A DNA stretch of 64,000 bases. Source: JABMQB01 sp964575025 (GTDB lineage Bacteria; Bacteroidota; Bacteroidia; Bacteroidales; Prolixibacteraceae). Position 1 is the stretch's first letter. Every line of letters begins with the position of its first letter. The position numbers and the translations under genes are program-made. Location: NCBI GenBank assembly GCA_964575025.1, contig CAZNPV010000003.1:1-64000 (forward strand). The letters are read 5' to 3'. Positions 1 through 8,035 of the stretch are shown piece after piece. The notes below the pieces were generated by a model. The model made no database searches and was not told where the DNA came from. It was given only the letters and a program-made list of their open reading frames with translations.

Positions 1-2559
1 GGAAACGGTAAATTCTTCGGTGTAGTTTGCAGGAGCATAGCGGACTGCCCGTTCTTCGATTACCTGTCCGGTGGCAGACATCAGCTTCAGGGTTACGTTC
101 CTGAACGGTCCGGATTCCACCCGGAAGATAAATTTGCCCTGGTTGGGATTGGGCACCACGGCGTATTTCAGGTTCTTCGCTAAATCCCGGTTTGCCGAAT
201 GGATCACCTGAACGGGCTCAGAAACATGGTGACAACCGTTTTCACCGGTTACCACCAGGGTGTATGTTCCGGAGTGGGTGATCACCCATTCCCGGGAGGT
301 AGCACCCGGAATATCCCCGGTTTCGTCTTGCCATTGGTACGAAATATATTCATCCGAAGCCCTTAGGGTGTCGGCTTCCACCAGAATCTCAGGCACAAAG
401 GAAGGATACAGGGACAGGATGGTTGTAACCACACTGTCACATCCTGCCGCGGAGGGTAAGGTTCGCTGGTGAATGCCTGCCGTGGTGAATCCTTCGTATG
501 CATCGCCGTTGCAGATGGTGACATATTCAGTGGTATACACCTTTGGAATGACGGTCAGATGAATGATCAGGGTACTGTCACACCCGTTCACAGAGGTCAG
601 GTCGGTTTGATAGGTTCCGGTTTGGGTATAGCCCTCATAGGATTCTCCATGGCAGATGGAAACGGTCTCTTCCGTGAGGTAGGAAGGATGTACGGTCAGA
701 TGGGTTGTCACAATGCTGTCGCAGCCATTCACAGCCGTGAGGGTGTCGGTATATTGCCCGGTCAGGTCCCGGCTTTTGTAGTTCTCACCCTGGCAGATGG
801 AGACATATTCGGTTGTTTGGATATCCCCGCAAATAATCACGGTTTGGATGTCGCTGTAGGTTGTATCCCGGCCATTGGTGGCAATGACCTGCCACTCAAT
901 GGGAATGCCGAATACAAAATCAGGAACTCCCTGAATCGTATAGTAGGTTACGGTATCCGTATTTTGTGAAGCAGCCCATATTCCGTATCCTTCGGGCCTG
1001 ATCCTGACCGTGTAGGTGATCCTCTTCCCATCGGCATCCGAGCACTCCCAGGCCACCACAAACGGCTGGGTTACAGCGGCATTGTTTTCGGGTGAAAGCA
1101 ATATGGGTTTTCCCAGGGATTTATCGAATACGGTAAGGTTGGTGGTGATAATGCTGTCGCAGCCATGCACAGAAACCAGGGTGTCGCTGTACTGTCCGGA
1201 TGTGGTCCATCCCTTATAGGATTCCCCGTAATTTATCTCCACATCCTCCGTTTCATGGTATACCGGATATACCGTTAAATGAACTGTGACAATGCTGTCA
1301 TATCCGTCAACTGTTGTTAAGGTATCCTCGTATTCCCCTTCTGTATTCCATCCTTTCCAGGATTCGCCTTCGCAGATCGCAACATTTTCAACCCAGGATA
1401 GATCACCGGTGTATTCAATGGCTCCAAGGTCAGGAGCAACACCCGTATATTCAGATTCATCCATGAAGAATAAGGTGTCGTTGCCTCTTACGTACAAAGA
1501 AGTGCCGTTGTTAATACAGGGGCTGTTTTCTCCCGGCCTGAAACCTTCGTCGAACAGGGGATTTTCGAACCAATTCTTTTCCTCATCGATGGAGGAGTTT
1601 GAAAAACCACCCCCGTTGTTATAGAACAGATTGTGCAGTGCTATCGAGTTCACCGTAAAATTGCGCACGCCGTAATGGGTGGCATTCACAACCACATTGT
1701 TTAATGCCAGCATGTTTGTGGAACCTGTGATGCCGTACGCATGGCCGCTTATCGTGTTATTGAAAAGATAGATGGGTTCTGAAATGGATGCTCCCCGGTA
1801 GTCCTCATCGGTATCGCCGTTATCCATGCAGCCGATTCCTGCCATTCGGTTGTCATAGATAAGGTTGCGTTCAATAATATAGATCCTGTTTGATGTATCG
1901 GGATAATCAATAAACTGAATTCCGTCCTCAAAATTGTGGCAGATCTCGTTGTTCGATATTTTGCAATACGAAGGTCCCCCGGTATATGAATGAAGCCGTA
2001 TCTCAATGCCATCATCCACATTATAGGATACGATGTTGTTTTCAATAACCAGATGATCCAGCGTTCCGTCCAGGTCAATGCCGTCATCCCCATTGTATTG
2101 AACCCGGTTGTTTTCACAAAGCCCTCCTCCCCCGGTTTCATAATCAATGCCATCGCTACAATTCATGATGATGTTATTGAACAGGTTCACCGGTGAATAA
2201 ACCATGAGTCCATCCTCGCCGTTACGGATCGTTAATCCGACGATGGAAGAAAGGGTATCCCTGGGACCCTCAATGGTAAAAACGGTATTTGACCGGCCAT
2301 CAATAATGGTTTTGTTTATGGTCGAAGGATTTCCTGTAATCAGAAATTCCGACCCTATGGTAAGTGCTTTTGTCAGCCGGATGTTCTCGTTGTAAGTTCC
2401 CGGTGCAATCAGGATGGTATCACCGGTTGATGCCTGGTTGATTCCTTCCTGTATGGTTGTAATATCAACCGGAATCCGGATGATGTCTGCTAAAACAGAT
2501 CCGGCGAAGAGTGTAGCCGCTGCCATTAAAATCAGGACTTTGTGCAATGTTTGAATCAT
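1..2559 (-). CDS. Secreted right-handed beta-helix protein with C-terminal type IX sorting domain (3' end off window)
   Basis: An unbroken frame of 853 codons runs from ATG at 2559 to the window edge. The first 24 residues form a signal peptide ending at VLA. Residues about 30-390 hold Asn/Asp/Gly-rich turns (DDGIDLDG, DDGIEIRL, EDGIQFID) typical of a parallel beta-helix. Then come about five repeats of roughly 45 residues with the pattern ICxGExYxG...GxYxDTL...GCDSIVT..LTVYP; two precede and three follow a fibronectin-III-like insert that begins KPILLSPENN. The tail has an Ig-like stretch and then YAVVPNPNQGKF...VTLKLMSATGQ, a type A type IX secretion sorting domain. The protein is therefore expected to be exported through the Por system and attached to the cell surface or released. 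The substrate or ligand is unknown. The stop codon lies outside the window, so the last strands of the sorting domain are missing. Confidence 0.88.
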   Translation of the reverse strand, partial: MIQTLHKVLILMAAATLFAGSVLADIIRIPVDITTIQEGINQASTGDTILIAPGTYNENIRLTKALTIGSEFLITGNPSTINKTIIDGRSNTVFTIEGPRDTLSSIVGLTIRNGEDGLMVYSPVNLFNNIIMNCSDGIDYETGGGGLCENNRVQYNGDDGIDLDGTLDHLVIENNIVSYNVDDGIEIRLHSYTGGPSYCKISNNEICHNFEDGIQFIDYPDTSNRIYIIERNLIYDNRMAGIGCMDNGDTDEDYRGASISEPIYLFNNTISGHAYGITGSTNMLALNNVVVNATHYGVRNFTVNSIALHNLFYNNGGGFSNSSIDEEKNWFENPLFDEGFRPGENSPCINNGTSLYVRGNDTLFFMDESEYTGVAPDLGAIEYTGDLSWVENVAICEGESWKGWNTEGEYEDTLTTVDGYDSIVTVHLTVYPVYHETEDVEINYGESYKGWTTSGQYSDTLVSVHGCDSIITTNLTVFDKSLGKPILLSPENNAAVTQPFVVAWECSDADGKRITYTVRIRPEGYGIWAASQNTDTVTYYTIQGVPDFVFGIPIEWQVIATNGRDTTYSDIQTVIICGDIQTTEYVSICQGENYKSRDLTGQYTDTLTAVNGCDSIVTTHLTVHPSYLTEETVSICHGESYEGYTQTGTYQTDLTSVNGCDSTLIIHLTVIPKVYTTEYVTICNGDAYEGFTTAGIHQRTLPSAAGCDSVVTTILSLYPSFVPEILVEADTLRASDEYISYQWQDETGDIPGATSREWVITHSGTYTLVVTGENGCHHVSEPVQVIHSANRDLAKNLKYAVVPNPNQGKFIFRVESGPFRNVTLKLMSATGQVIEERAVRYAPANYTEEFTVS

Positions 2560-2848
2560 GGTTTCAGAATTGTGCCTTAGCATTTTCTCCAACAGATGCA
2601 ATTATCCAATTCGAATATAAGAAAAATCGCAGACTCCCAATGCTCCTGCATCCATTTGTTATCGGAATAAACTACCCCGGGGCAGAACCAAAGGGGTAGT
2701 AAAGAATCCACCATCAAAGAAGGTGGGTTTCTATTTAACCCACAGGATTATGAAAACCAATACGTTAATTTATAACCCTTTTTGTCAGAAGTCAGAAGAC
2801 CAAATTCACCGGATGCTCACTTAGATGCTTCCGGCGTTTTACGGGGTT

Positions 2849-3142
2849 TCATACGGACAGGTAAAAATCGTTGTCGTAGTAATTTTTGTTTGAATGCGGC
2901 TGGTCTTCAGAATAGGGACCGTAGATATCGCATACTTTGTTCAGGTAGTATTCCAGAAGGTGCTCAGGGAGATCCAACGATCTGATTTTGTATTTCGCCG
3001 CCTCTTCAATAAGATACAGAAAATCTCTCGGACTGGCATAATCATCCAGTCCATCTTCGGTAACCATTTGGTACAAATCCTCCCGTTCCTGCTCAAGAAT
3101 CTTCTCTGCCCTGTCTATTTCTTTCTGTAATGCTTTATTCAT
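2849..3142 (-). CDS. Small uncharacterised protein (97 aa)
   Basis: The frame starting at ATG 3142 (MNKALQKEIDRAEKIL) gives a 97-residue acidic soluble protein. The N-terminal half is predicted helical with heptad-like Glu/Leu spacing; the C-terminal half is Tyr/Asp/Asn-rich (YGPYSED, NKNYYDND). There is no signal peptide, membrane segment or recognised motif. A longer in-frame start exists at 3262, but the extra 40 residues are Arg/Phe-rich and unlike the rest, so I prefer 3142, which has an AGGA-type purine run just upstream. The gene stands alone between the secreted beta-helix gene and the gapped transporter. I do not recognise the family. Confidence 0.55.
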   Translation of the reverse strand: MNKALQKEIDRAEKILEQEREDLYQMVTEDGLDDYASPRDFLYLIEEAAKYKIRSLDLPEHLLEYYLNKVCDIYGPYSEDQPHSNKNYYDNDFYLSV

Positions 3143-3342
3143 CTTCCTGATCCTGTTCTTAAATATTCCTGTTAAATTACTAAAATCATCCGTAAAACGC
3201 AACTTTACCGTCCTTAAGCAGATCTGTAATAAGACATTTCCCACAAAAACACGGAACAACACTATTCATCCACCCCGAATCATGGATAAATTTCTACTAT
3301 AAAATCCGGATCAGAACAGATAAAATTTTAGCAACTTTTATT

Positions 3343-3350
3343 TATTTTTG
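3343..3350 (+). promoter_or_regulatory. Possible -7 promoter element (TATTTTTG)
   Basis: TATTTTTG fits the Bacteroidota -7 consensus TAnnTTTG and lies 36 bases before the ATG at 3387. No clear TTTG -33 box sits at the usual distance. If real, transcription would begin near 3357, which favours the 3387 start over an in-frame ATG at 3348. Confidence 0.3.
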
Positions 3351-3386
3351 TATTTATTTAGATTAAGTATAAACAGATGTCCGGTT

Positions 3387-3767
3387 ATGACAGAACTATT
3401 CCTTTCCACACTTAAACAAACGTTGATGATANNNNNNNNNNNNNNNNNNNNNNNNNNNNNNNNNNNNNNNNNNNNNNNNNNNNNNNNNNNNNNNNNNNNN
3501 NNNNNNNNNNNNNNNNNNNNNNNNNNNNNNNTGATATCTGTCCTGATGGGTATCATCCCCGAATCAGGACCCCACCTGATGATTGTTACCCTGTTTTCAA
3601 AAAACCTGTTGCCATTCAGTATATTGCTTGCCAATTCGATTGTTCAGGACGGACATGGGATGTTGCCTCTGCTGGCAGAATCAAGAAAAGATTTTTTGAA
3701 AGTGAAGAGCATTAACATCCTCGTCGGCTTCCTGGTTGGTTTTCTTTTATTGCAATTTAATCTTTGA
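3387..3767 (+). CDS. Putative 10-TM heavy-metal/manganese exporter (ArsP_2-like), interrupted by the N gap
   Basis: Only the two ends of this gene are visible. Before the gap are 15 residues (MTELFLSTLKQTLMI). After it come the family's well-conserved last helices, IPESGPHLMIVTLF, then SILLANSIVQDGHGMLPLL, ending GFLVGFLLLQFNL. The block SIVQDGHGMLPLLAESRKDF is what I recognise from the putative manganese transporter / ArsP_2 group of inner-membrane exporters. Both flanks read in the same frame across the 100 placeholder bases, but family proteins are around 300 residues or more, so several hundred real bases are probably missing. The start at 3387 is chosen because the -7-like element lies upstream of it and the N-terminus then leads directly into a hydrophobic helix. 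Confidence 0.65.
   Translation: MTELFLSTLKQTLMIXXXXXXXXXXXXXXXXXXXXXXXXXXXXXXXXXXISVLMGIIPESGPHLMIVTLFSKNLLPFSILLANSIVQDGHGMLPLLAESRKDFLKVKSINILVGFLVGFLLLQFNL
3432..3531. other. Assembly gap (100 N)
   Basis: Exactly 100 N bases, the conventional placeholder for a scaffold join of unknown length. It falls inside the ArsP_2-like transporter gene. Confidence 0.99.
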
Positions 3768-3863
3768 ATCTGAAAAACGTCTGGGCATTAAAATTCTGTT
3801 TTTCAAACCTTATCCGTGATAAAAGCAGGCATACCGGTTCCCCGGTGTCGCTCAGAAGTTTTT

Positions 3864-4991
3864 TTAGTCCCACGAATAGATATCTTCCAGGTCATTTTCA
3901 AACAGGGTATAGGGATCGCTGTAGAATTTCATGAAATCCGGCACACTTTTATGTCCGGGAAAAGGAGCGTAATAATGCGTTGGGCTATGGATATCGTTCC
4001 GCCACACCAACACGTAGGCGAGCTGTTTATCGTCTTCCTTCATCACTTTCAGAAGCGTTTCGGTAAACCAGGTAGTATCGGGAATTGATTCAAGGCCTGT
4101 TTCCGTAAAGGCAGCCAGCTTGCCGGTTTTCAGAGCGTAATCGGAAACGATTTTCAGTTTTTTTGATGCGGCTTCGAGGTTATACCCGTCGCGGCCCATG
4201 TCTCCGTAATTATCGACTCCCACCAGATCAACCCATTCATCCCCGGGATAGCGTTTCAGGTATTCTTCCTCCGTATTAAAACGGTTATCCGGAGAAAAGG
4301 CATACAGGAAATTATGCACCTCCAGGCTGTCGCGCAAATAGGAAACGGTAAATTTCCAGAGGGCAATAAACTCCTCCCGGGTACAATGGGGAGCCCCCCA
4401 CCAGAACCACCCGCCGTCGAATTCATGGTAAGGCCTGAAGATCACAGGGGCCAGGGTTCCATCGGAACCCCGGATGCTTTTCGCCCAGTCAGCGATCGTT
4501 GCCAGTATTTCTTTGTATGTGTCGTGCGCTTTGCCCCCGGGGATCATATGCCGCACTGCAGGTTCTGAGATGCTGTCGCGCCAGTAAAAACCACCCCTGG
4601 AAACGGGATTTGAAAAATGCCAGGCAATGGTTGTAAGACCTCCCCGGTTGTAGGTATCCACCACATTTTTCCTGAGTTCTTCCTGCGCCTCTTCTATAGC
4701 TTCTTTCGGCCTTCCCGAGAACCCGCCAAAATCAGCCCCTATAACTGCCGGATGGGATCCGCAAACCGATTTTACGTCCGAACGGTTTTTGTCGCCACTC
4801 CACCCATGCCCATAGAGAGTGGCATTCTGATGCGCAAAAAGGGTGTGCTTCTCCGATAATCTTTTCAGGTTTTTAAACAATGCAACCGTTTCCCTGGTTG
4901 CTTTCGGATCAACAGGCCCTTTCCCGTCCGGAATCTCCACAGAACAGGATACCAAAAGGGCGAATATGCAAAAACCGCCTAAGAATCTCAT
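3864..4991 (-). CDS. GH26 endo-beta-1,4-mannanase, lipoprotein
   Basis: This 375-residue protein starts with a lipoprotein signal (FALLVSC, lipid-anchored Cys16), so it is placed on the outer or inner membrane facing outward. It has the glycoside hydrolase family 26 fold: WHFSNP near 124-129, the acid/base motif FRPYHEFDGGWFWWG with Glu190, and the nucleophile motif FTETG with Glu297. Family 26 enzymes mostly cleave beta-1,4-mannan or galactomannan and related glucomannans. The length fits a single catalytic domain without a binding module. It stands alone, divergent from the SDR gene, and is not beside a SusC/SusD pair. Exact linkage specificity cannot be read from the sequence; a few family members act on other beta-glycans. 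Confidence 0.88.
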   Translation of the reverse strand: MRFLGGFCIFALLVSCSVEIPDGKGPVDPKATRETVALFKNLKRLSEKHTLFAHQNATLYGHGWSGDKNRSDVKSVCGSHPAVIGADFGGFSGRPKEAIEEAQEELRKNVVDTYNRGGLTTIAWHFSNPVSRGGFYWRDSISEPAVRHMIPGGKAHDTYKEILATIADWAKSIRGSDGTLAPVIFRPYHEFDGGWFWWGAPHCTREEFIALWKFTVSYLRDSLEVHNFLYAFSPDNRFNTEEEYLKRYPGDEWVDLVGVDNYGDMGRDGYNLEAASKKLKIVSDYALKTGKLAAFTETGLESIPDTTWFTETLLKVMKEDDKQLAYVLVWRNDIHSPTHYYAPFPGHKSVPDFMKFYSDPYTLFENDLEDIYSWD

Positions 4992-5040
4992 TTGTCTGAA
5001 TTTTAAAATTTTATCACTGGTTCAGATCAGGATTACAAAC

Positions 5041-5048
5041 CAAAACTA
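5041..5048 (-). promoter_or_regulatory. Possible -7 element for the GH26 gene
   Basis: On the minus strand this reads TAGTTTTG, a match to TAnnTTTG, about 50 bases upstream of the GH26 start at 4991. I find no good -33 TTTG at the expected distance, so the support is partial. Confidence 0.25.
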
Positions 5049-5141
5049 ATGGCTTTTCATGAAATTTACAACCCTATTCCGGATTCATTTCTTTGCATGC
5101 AGATATTTCAATATCTTAGCGTAATAATTCCAAGCAATGAC

Positions 5142-5924
5142 ATGAGCCGAACCTGTTTAATTACCGGGGCAGCCAGTGGACTTGGGCGGGCTTTTGCCCT
5201 CCTTTTCTGCCATACCTCCTATGAGCTGATTCTGGTAGACAAGGACCTGAAGAACCTGGAATCCGTCCAAAAAGAGATCACTCAGGCAACGAGTCAACCT
5301 CCACATATTATCCTTCAGGATCTAAGCGTGCAGGGATCGGCGCAGATCGTCTATGAGAAAGTCAAAAGCCTGGGAATTTCGGTTGATGTACTGATCAACA
5401 ATGCCGGATTTGGAATTTTCGGTCTTTTTTCAGAGGTTTCCTCCGAAGCGATGACCAACCTTGTGGGTCTTTCCATATGTACGACCACCCAATTAACCCG
5501 TCTGTTTTTACCGGAGATGATCCGGGCTCATTCGGGAAAAATTCTGTTTGTTTCCTCCCTGGCTGCTTTTCAGCCTGCTCCTATCATGTCGGTCTATGCT
5601 GCTTCCAAGGCTTATCTGCTATCCCTGGGGGAAGCCCTGGCAATTGAAACCCGCAACTCCGGAGTTACTGTAACCGTCCTCTGCCCGGGCATGATCCACA
5701 CCAATTTTCAAAAAACAACAGGCAACAAACAACCACGCATCCAATGGAATATACACAGTGCCGAACAGGTAGCCCGCTTCGGATACAAAGCCCTTATGAA
5801 AGGAACAACCATCGCCATCCCGGGATGTGCCAGCAAAATAATGTCCTGTTTATACCGCTTCCTTCCACGCAGGATTGTTGCTTCCCTGGTTCGTAAGATT
5901 CATGAAAAAAACCGCACCCCATAA
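5142..5924 (+). CDS. Short-chain dehydrogenase/reductase
   Basis: The protein has 260 residues from the ATG at 5142 (MSRTCLITGAASGLG). It has the classical SDR features: the cofactor-binding TGAASGLG motif near residue 8, an NNAG motif (LINNAGFG), the catalytic serine in LFVSSLAAF, and the YAASK catalytic Tyr-Lys pair. It therefore should be an NAD(P)-dependent oxidoreductase acting on an alcohol or carbonyl group; the substrate cannot be inferred. A longer in-frame start at 5049 would add 31 residues ahead of the Rossmann strand that SDRs do not need. The C-terminal part is basic and hydrophobic (LYRFLPRRIVASLVRK), as in the DltE/YqjQ-like SDR group, which may touch the membrane. Confidence 0.85.
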   Translation: MSRTCLITGAASGLGRAFALLFCHTSYELILVDKDLKNLESVQKEITQATSQPPHIILQDLSVQGSAQIVYEKVKSLGISVDVLINNAGFGIFGLFSEVSSEAMTNLVGLSICTTTQLTRLFLPEMIRAHSGKILFVSSLAAFQPAPIMSVYAASKAYLLSLGEALAIETRNSGVTVTVLCPGMIHTNFQKTTGNKQPRIQWNIHSAEQVARFGYKALMKGTTIAIPGCASKIMSCLYRFLPRRIVASLVRKIHEKNRTP

Positions 5925-5930
5925 AAAAAA

Positions 5931-6076
5931 AGCCGCCTGAAAAGTTATTGAATCCCATAACCGCAAGGTTGGCCAGGAAGGTACAAAGTTCGCAGCGCAT
6001 TTTCAATCAACAAAAAATTACGTTGTGTCCTGCGTAAACATTGCGTCCTTTGCGGTTATAAACTTTTTAGACAGCC
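5931..6076. repeat. Nested inverted-repeat element between convergent genes
   Basis: Two nested pairs of arms occur here. The outer arms are AGCCGCCTGAAAAGTT (5931-5946) and AACTTTTTAGACAGCC (6061-6076). The inner arms are ATAACCGCAAGG (5957-5968) and CCTTTGCGGTTAT (6047-6059). The element fills the gap between the convergently transcribed SDR and peroxiredoxin genes. It resembles the short palindromic interspersed elements common in Bacteroidota genomes. It may also act as a two-way transcription stop. No coding potential is seen. Confidence 0.6.
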
Positions 6077-6104
6077 TTTTATTTACGTACGAATCCGTTC
6101 CGTA

Positions 6105-6824
6105 CTATTTCTTAAGTATTTTTCCCAAAACCTTTTCCTTATCCAGCTTTTTGGTACAGAAGAACCAGTCGTAACACTTCACATCTTCATCGGCTGTTTC
6201 CATGCGTTCTTTGGCGGTTCCGCAGGAACCTGCTGTAGGAACAATCACATCATCTCCCGGTTGCCAGTCGGCAGGTGTTGCCACATTGAATTCATCGGCT
6301 GTCTGCAAGGCGATAACTACACGGTATAATTCCTCAAAATTTCTGCCCAGGCTTAACGGATAATAGATAATCGTCCGGATGATCCCTTTGGGATCGATGA
6401 AGAATACCGCTCTCACTGCTTTGGTCGTATCTTCATTCGGCTGGATCATGCCATATTTTTTGGCTACATCCATTTTTATATCTTCAATCAGCGGGAAGGT
6501 TACTTCGATATCTTTCATTCCCTTGTATTCGATCTTTTCCTTAATGGTACGCAGCCAGGCTATATGACTGTACAACCCATCGATGGATAAACCAATCAGT
6601 TTACAGTTTGCCTTTTCAAACCGTTCCTGCATATTCGCAAAAGTCATAAATTCAGAGGTACATACCGGGGTAAAATCTGCCGGATGACTGAAAAGGATGA
6701 CCCAGTCTCCTTTGTAATCAGAGGGAAAATTGATCTCACCCTGGGTGGTTACTGCTTTAAACTCCGGGGCAGGATCGCCAATTCTTGGCATGGAAATAAC
6801 TTCCTGTTCTTTCATTTCTTCCAT
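6105..6824 (-). CDS. Peroxiredoxin of the Prx6 clade
   Basis: This 239-residue cytosolic peroxidase reduces hydrogen peroxide and organic hydroperoxides. The peroxidatic site is HPADFTPVCTSE with Cys55 and its preceding Pro/Thr. The body has the Prx6-type insertion AWLRTIKEKIEYKGMKDIEVTFPLIED. The C-terminal region has CYDWFFC, two cysteines (217 and 223) five residues apart; this matches the arrangement known from archaeal-type Prx6 enzymes such as the Aeropyrum pernix one, so I infer a two-cysteine mechanism rather than one-cysteine. A further Cys201 is present. The start gives MEEMKEQEVISMPRIGD; a start at the internal ATG (6791) is possible. It is a single gene with a 366-base upstream region. 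Confidence 0.93.
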   Translation of the reverse strand: MEEMKEQEVISMPRIGDPAPEFKAVTTQGEINFPSDYKGDWVILFSHPADFTPVCTSEFMTFANMQERFEKANCKLIGLSIDGLYSHIAWLRTIKEKIEYKGMKDIEVTFPLIEDIKMDVAKKYGMIQPNEDTTKAVRAVFFIDPKGIIRTIIYYPLSLGRNFEELYRVVIALQTADEFNVATPADWQPGDDVIVPTAGSCGTAKERMETADEDVKCYDWFFCTKKLDKEKVLGKILKK

Positions 6825-6941
6825 TTTTAAACTATTTTTTAAGATTTACATTCATATGAACTTATAACAAATCTTTTAACCATATGTTTTAAATAACTCC
6901 TTTTTGCTCAAAATAAGATCACTCTTTGCCTGTTATAATTG

Positions 6942-6971
6942 TTTGTAAACTAATAAATAAATTTACCTTTG
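6942..6971 (+). promoter_or_regulatory. Bacteroidota-type promoter for the RNA-binding protein gene
   Basis: TTTG at 6942-6945 and TACCTTTG at 6964-6971 are separated by 18 bases, an exact match to the -33/-7 consensus (TTTG, TAnnTTTG). Transcription should begin near 6979, leaving a 5' leader of about 210 bases before the ATG at 7191. Such a long leader upstream of an RRM gene with a cold-shock gene behind it suggests control at the RNA level. The rest of the 6825-7190 interval shows no gene. Confidence 0.6.
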
Positions 6972-7190
6972 TGATAATTTAACAAAAATTTGTATCTTGC
7001 TCAGGAGTTAGAGAATTAGAATTTATTTGAATTTTTAAGACGTGCAGAACATTTCCTATCGATACATTGCCTATCCCAGGGAACGCTGAAATACAAAAAA
7101 GCACTGCCACCTGAAATTTTCAACAATAAATGCTAAGTATTATTTATAGCTGTTTGTGCAGTTTTTTTGAAATTATTAAAACATTAGAAA

Positions 7191-7469
7191 ATGAACATTT
7201 ATGTAGGAAATCTTCCTTTTAAAGTTGAAGAAGAAGATTTAAGAAAAGTTTTTGAAGCCTATGGAGAGGTAGAATCCGTAAAAATTATTACCGATAAATT
7301 CTCCGGAAGAAGCAAAGGCTTCGGTTTTGTTGAGATGCCTGATGACGAAGAGGCTAAAAAATCAATTGATGAATTAAACAACTCGGAACTTGAAGGCAGG
7401 AATATTGTGGTAAACAAAGCCCGTGAAAAATCGGAAAACCGAAGGAATTTTAACAACCCACGTTTCTAA
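7191..7469 (+). CDS. RRM-type RNA-binding protein
   Basis: This 92-residue protein is a single RNA-recognition motif. RNP2 is IYVGNLPF at residues 3-10 and RNP1 is KGFGFVEM near residue 43, both with the aromatic residues that stack on RNA bases. The tail is basic and Asn/Arg-rich (EKSENRRNFNNPRF). Such small RRM proteins are widespread in Bacteroidota and cyanobacteria and have been linked to post-transcriptional regulation, including of carbohydrate-use genes in Bacteroides. The cold-shock domain gene follows 10 bases later, so the two are likely one transcript ending at the hairpin at 7677. Confidence 0.93.
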   Translation: MNIYVGNLPFKVEEEDLRKVFEAYGEVESVKIITDKFSGRSKGFGFVEMPDDEEAKKSIDELNNSELEGRNIVVNKAREKSENRRNFNNPRF

Positions 7470-7479
7470 ACGCCTGATT

Positions 7480-7668
7480 ATGAAAGGAAAGACTAAATGG
7501 TACGATAAAATCAAAGGATATGGATTTATTGTATCAGAAACCGGGGAAGACATTTTTGTCCATCGAACCGGTTTAAAAAATCCCTCCCTCGGTTTGAAAG
7601 AGGGCCAGGATGTAGAATATGAAACACGTGAAGGCGACAAGGGATTGATCGCCGTCAATGTAGAATAA
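7480..7668 (+). CDS. Cold-shock domain protein (CspA-like)
   Basis: This 62-residue protein is a complete cold-shock OB fold. It begins MKGKTKWYDKIKGYGFI, with RNP1 KGYGFI and RNP2 DIFVH. It binds single-stranded RNA or DNA and is expected to melt RNA structure. It starts 10 bases after the RRM gene stop. An in-frame upstream start at 7423 would lie inside the RRM gene and add residues outside the fold, so I use 7480. Strong terminator directly downstream. Confidence 0.93.
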   Translation: MKGKTKWYDKIKGYGFIVSETGEDIFVHRTGLKNPSLGLKEGQDVEYETREGDKGLIAVNVE

Positions 7669-7676
7669 AACAACCA

Positions 7677-7702
7677 GGGCCCGATACAATCGGGCCCTTT
7701 TT
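7677..7702 (+). terminator. Rho-independent terminator after the RRM/Csp pair
   Basis: The arms GGGCCCGAT and ATCGGGCCC form a perfect 9-bp GC-rich stem with a 3-base loop, followed directly by five T. It lies 9 bases past the cold-shock gene stop. Confidence 0.9.
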
Positions 7703-8035
7703 AATTCCTTTCAGCCTCTGTTGAACCCCTTTTCATTTCAATCGTAACATCCCCCCCTTTATGCATTTCTGAAAATTAAGCCATCCGTTCCCAATTGTCT
7801 TTCCCTCAACAAGCATCGGGTTACAGCGTCGAAAAAAGAGACGGACAAAAGAAACCGGATCCGTTTCATTCTTTTCCATTAATTATTTCATAAGGAACCT
7901 CATGAAACTTCCCCGCCCCATCGGGGCTCGTTTCATCCCGGCTTTTCAACAATTGGGTAAGGAACATTTCCCCCCGACAAAAAAGCCCGCCATTTTTGTG
8001 TCATACAATTTCAGAAAAGCCAAATCTGCAACCAA
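7703..8035. other. Intergenic region with a hairpin repeat
   Basis: No gene is seen in these 333 bases. At 7902-7936 lies a hairpin with arms ATGAAAC/GTTTCAT enclosing CCCCG/CGGGG; its reverse complement carries GAAACGAGCCCCGATGGG, also found near 22406 and 48483. No clear -33/-7 promoter for the TonB receptor gene was found. Confidence 0.5.
7902..7936 (-). repeat. Dispersed GAAACGAGCCCC repeat, copy 1
   Basis: The minus strand reads ATGAAACGAGCCCCGATGGG, identical in its core to the copies at 22406 and 48483. Here the flanks complete a hairpin closed by ATGAAAC/GTTTCAT. Confidence 0.6.

Noticed and set aside
2800..2850. A stretch near 2815-2840 whose reverse complement contains GGAAGCATCTAAGTG, similar to the 3' end of 23S rRNA
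   Set aside because: Only about 14-15 bases match and the flanks do not resemble rRNA; taken as chance.
2782..2985. Open frame on the plus strand
   Set aside because: It overlaps the small minus-strand gene and has no start signal or family likeness.
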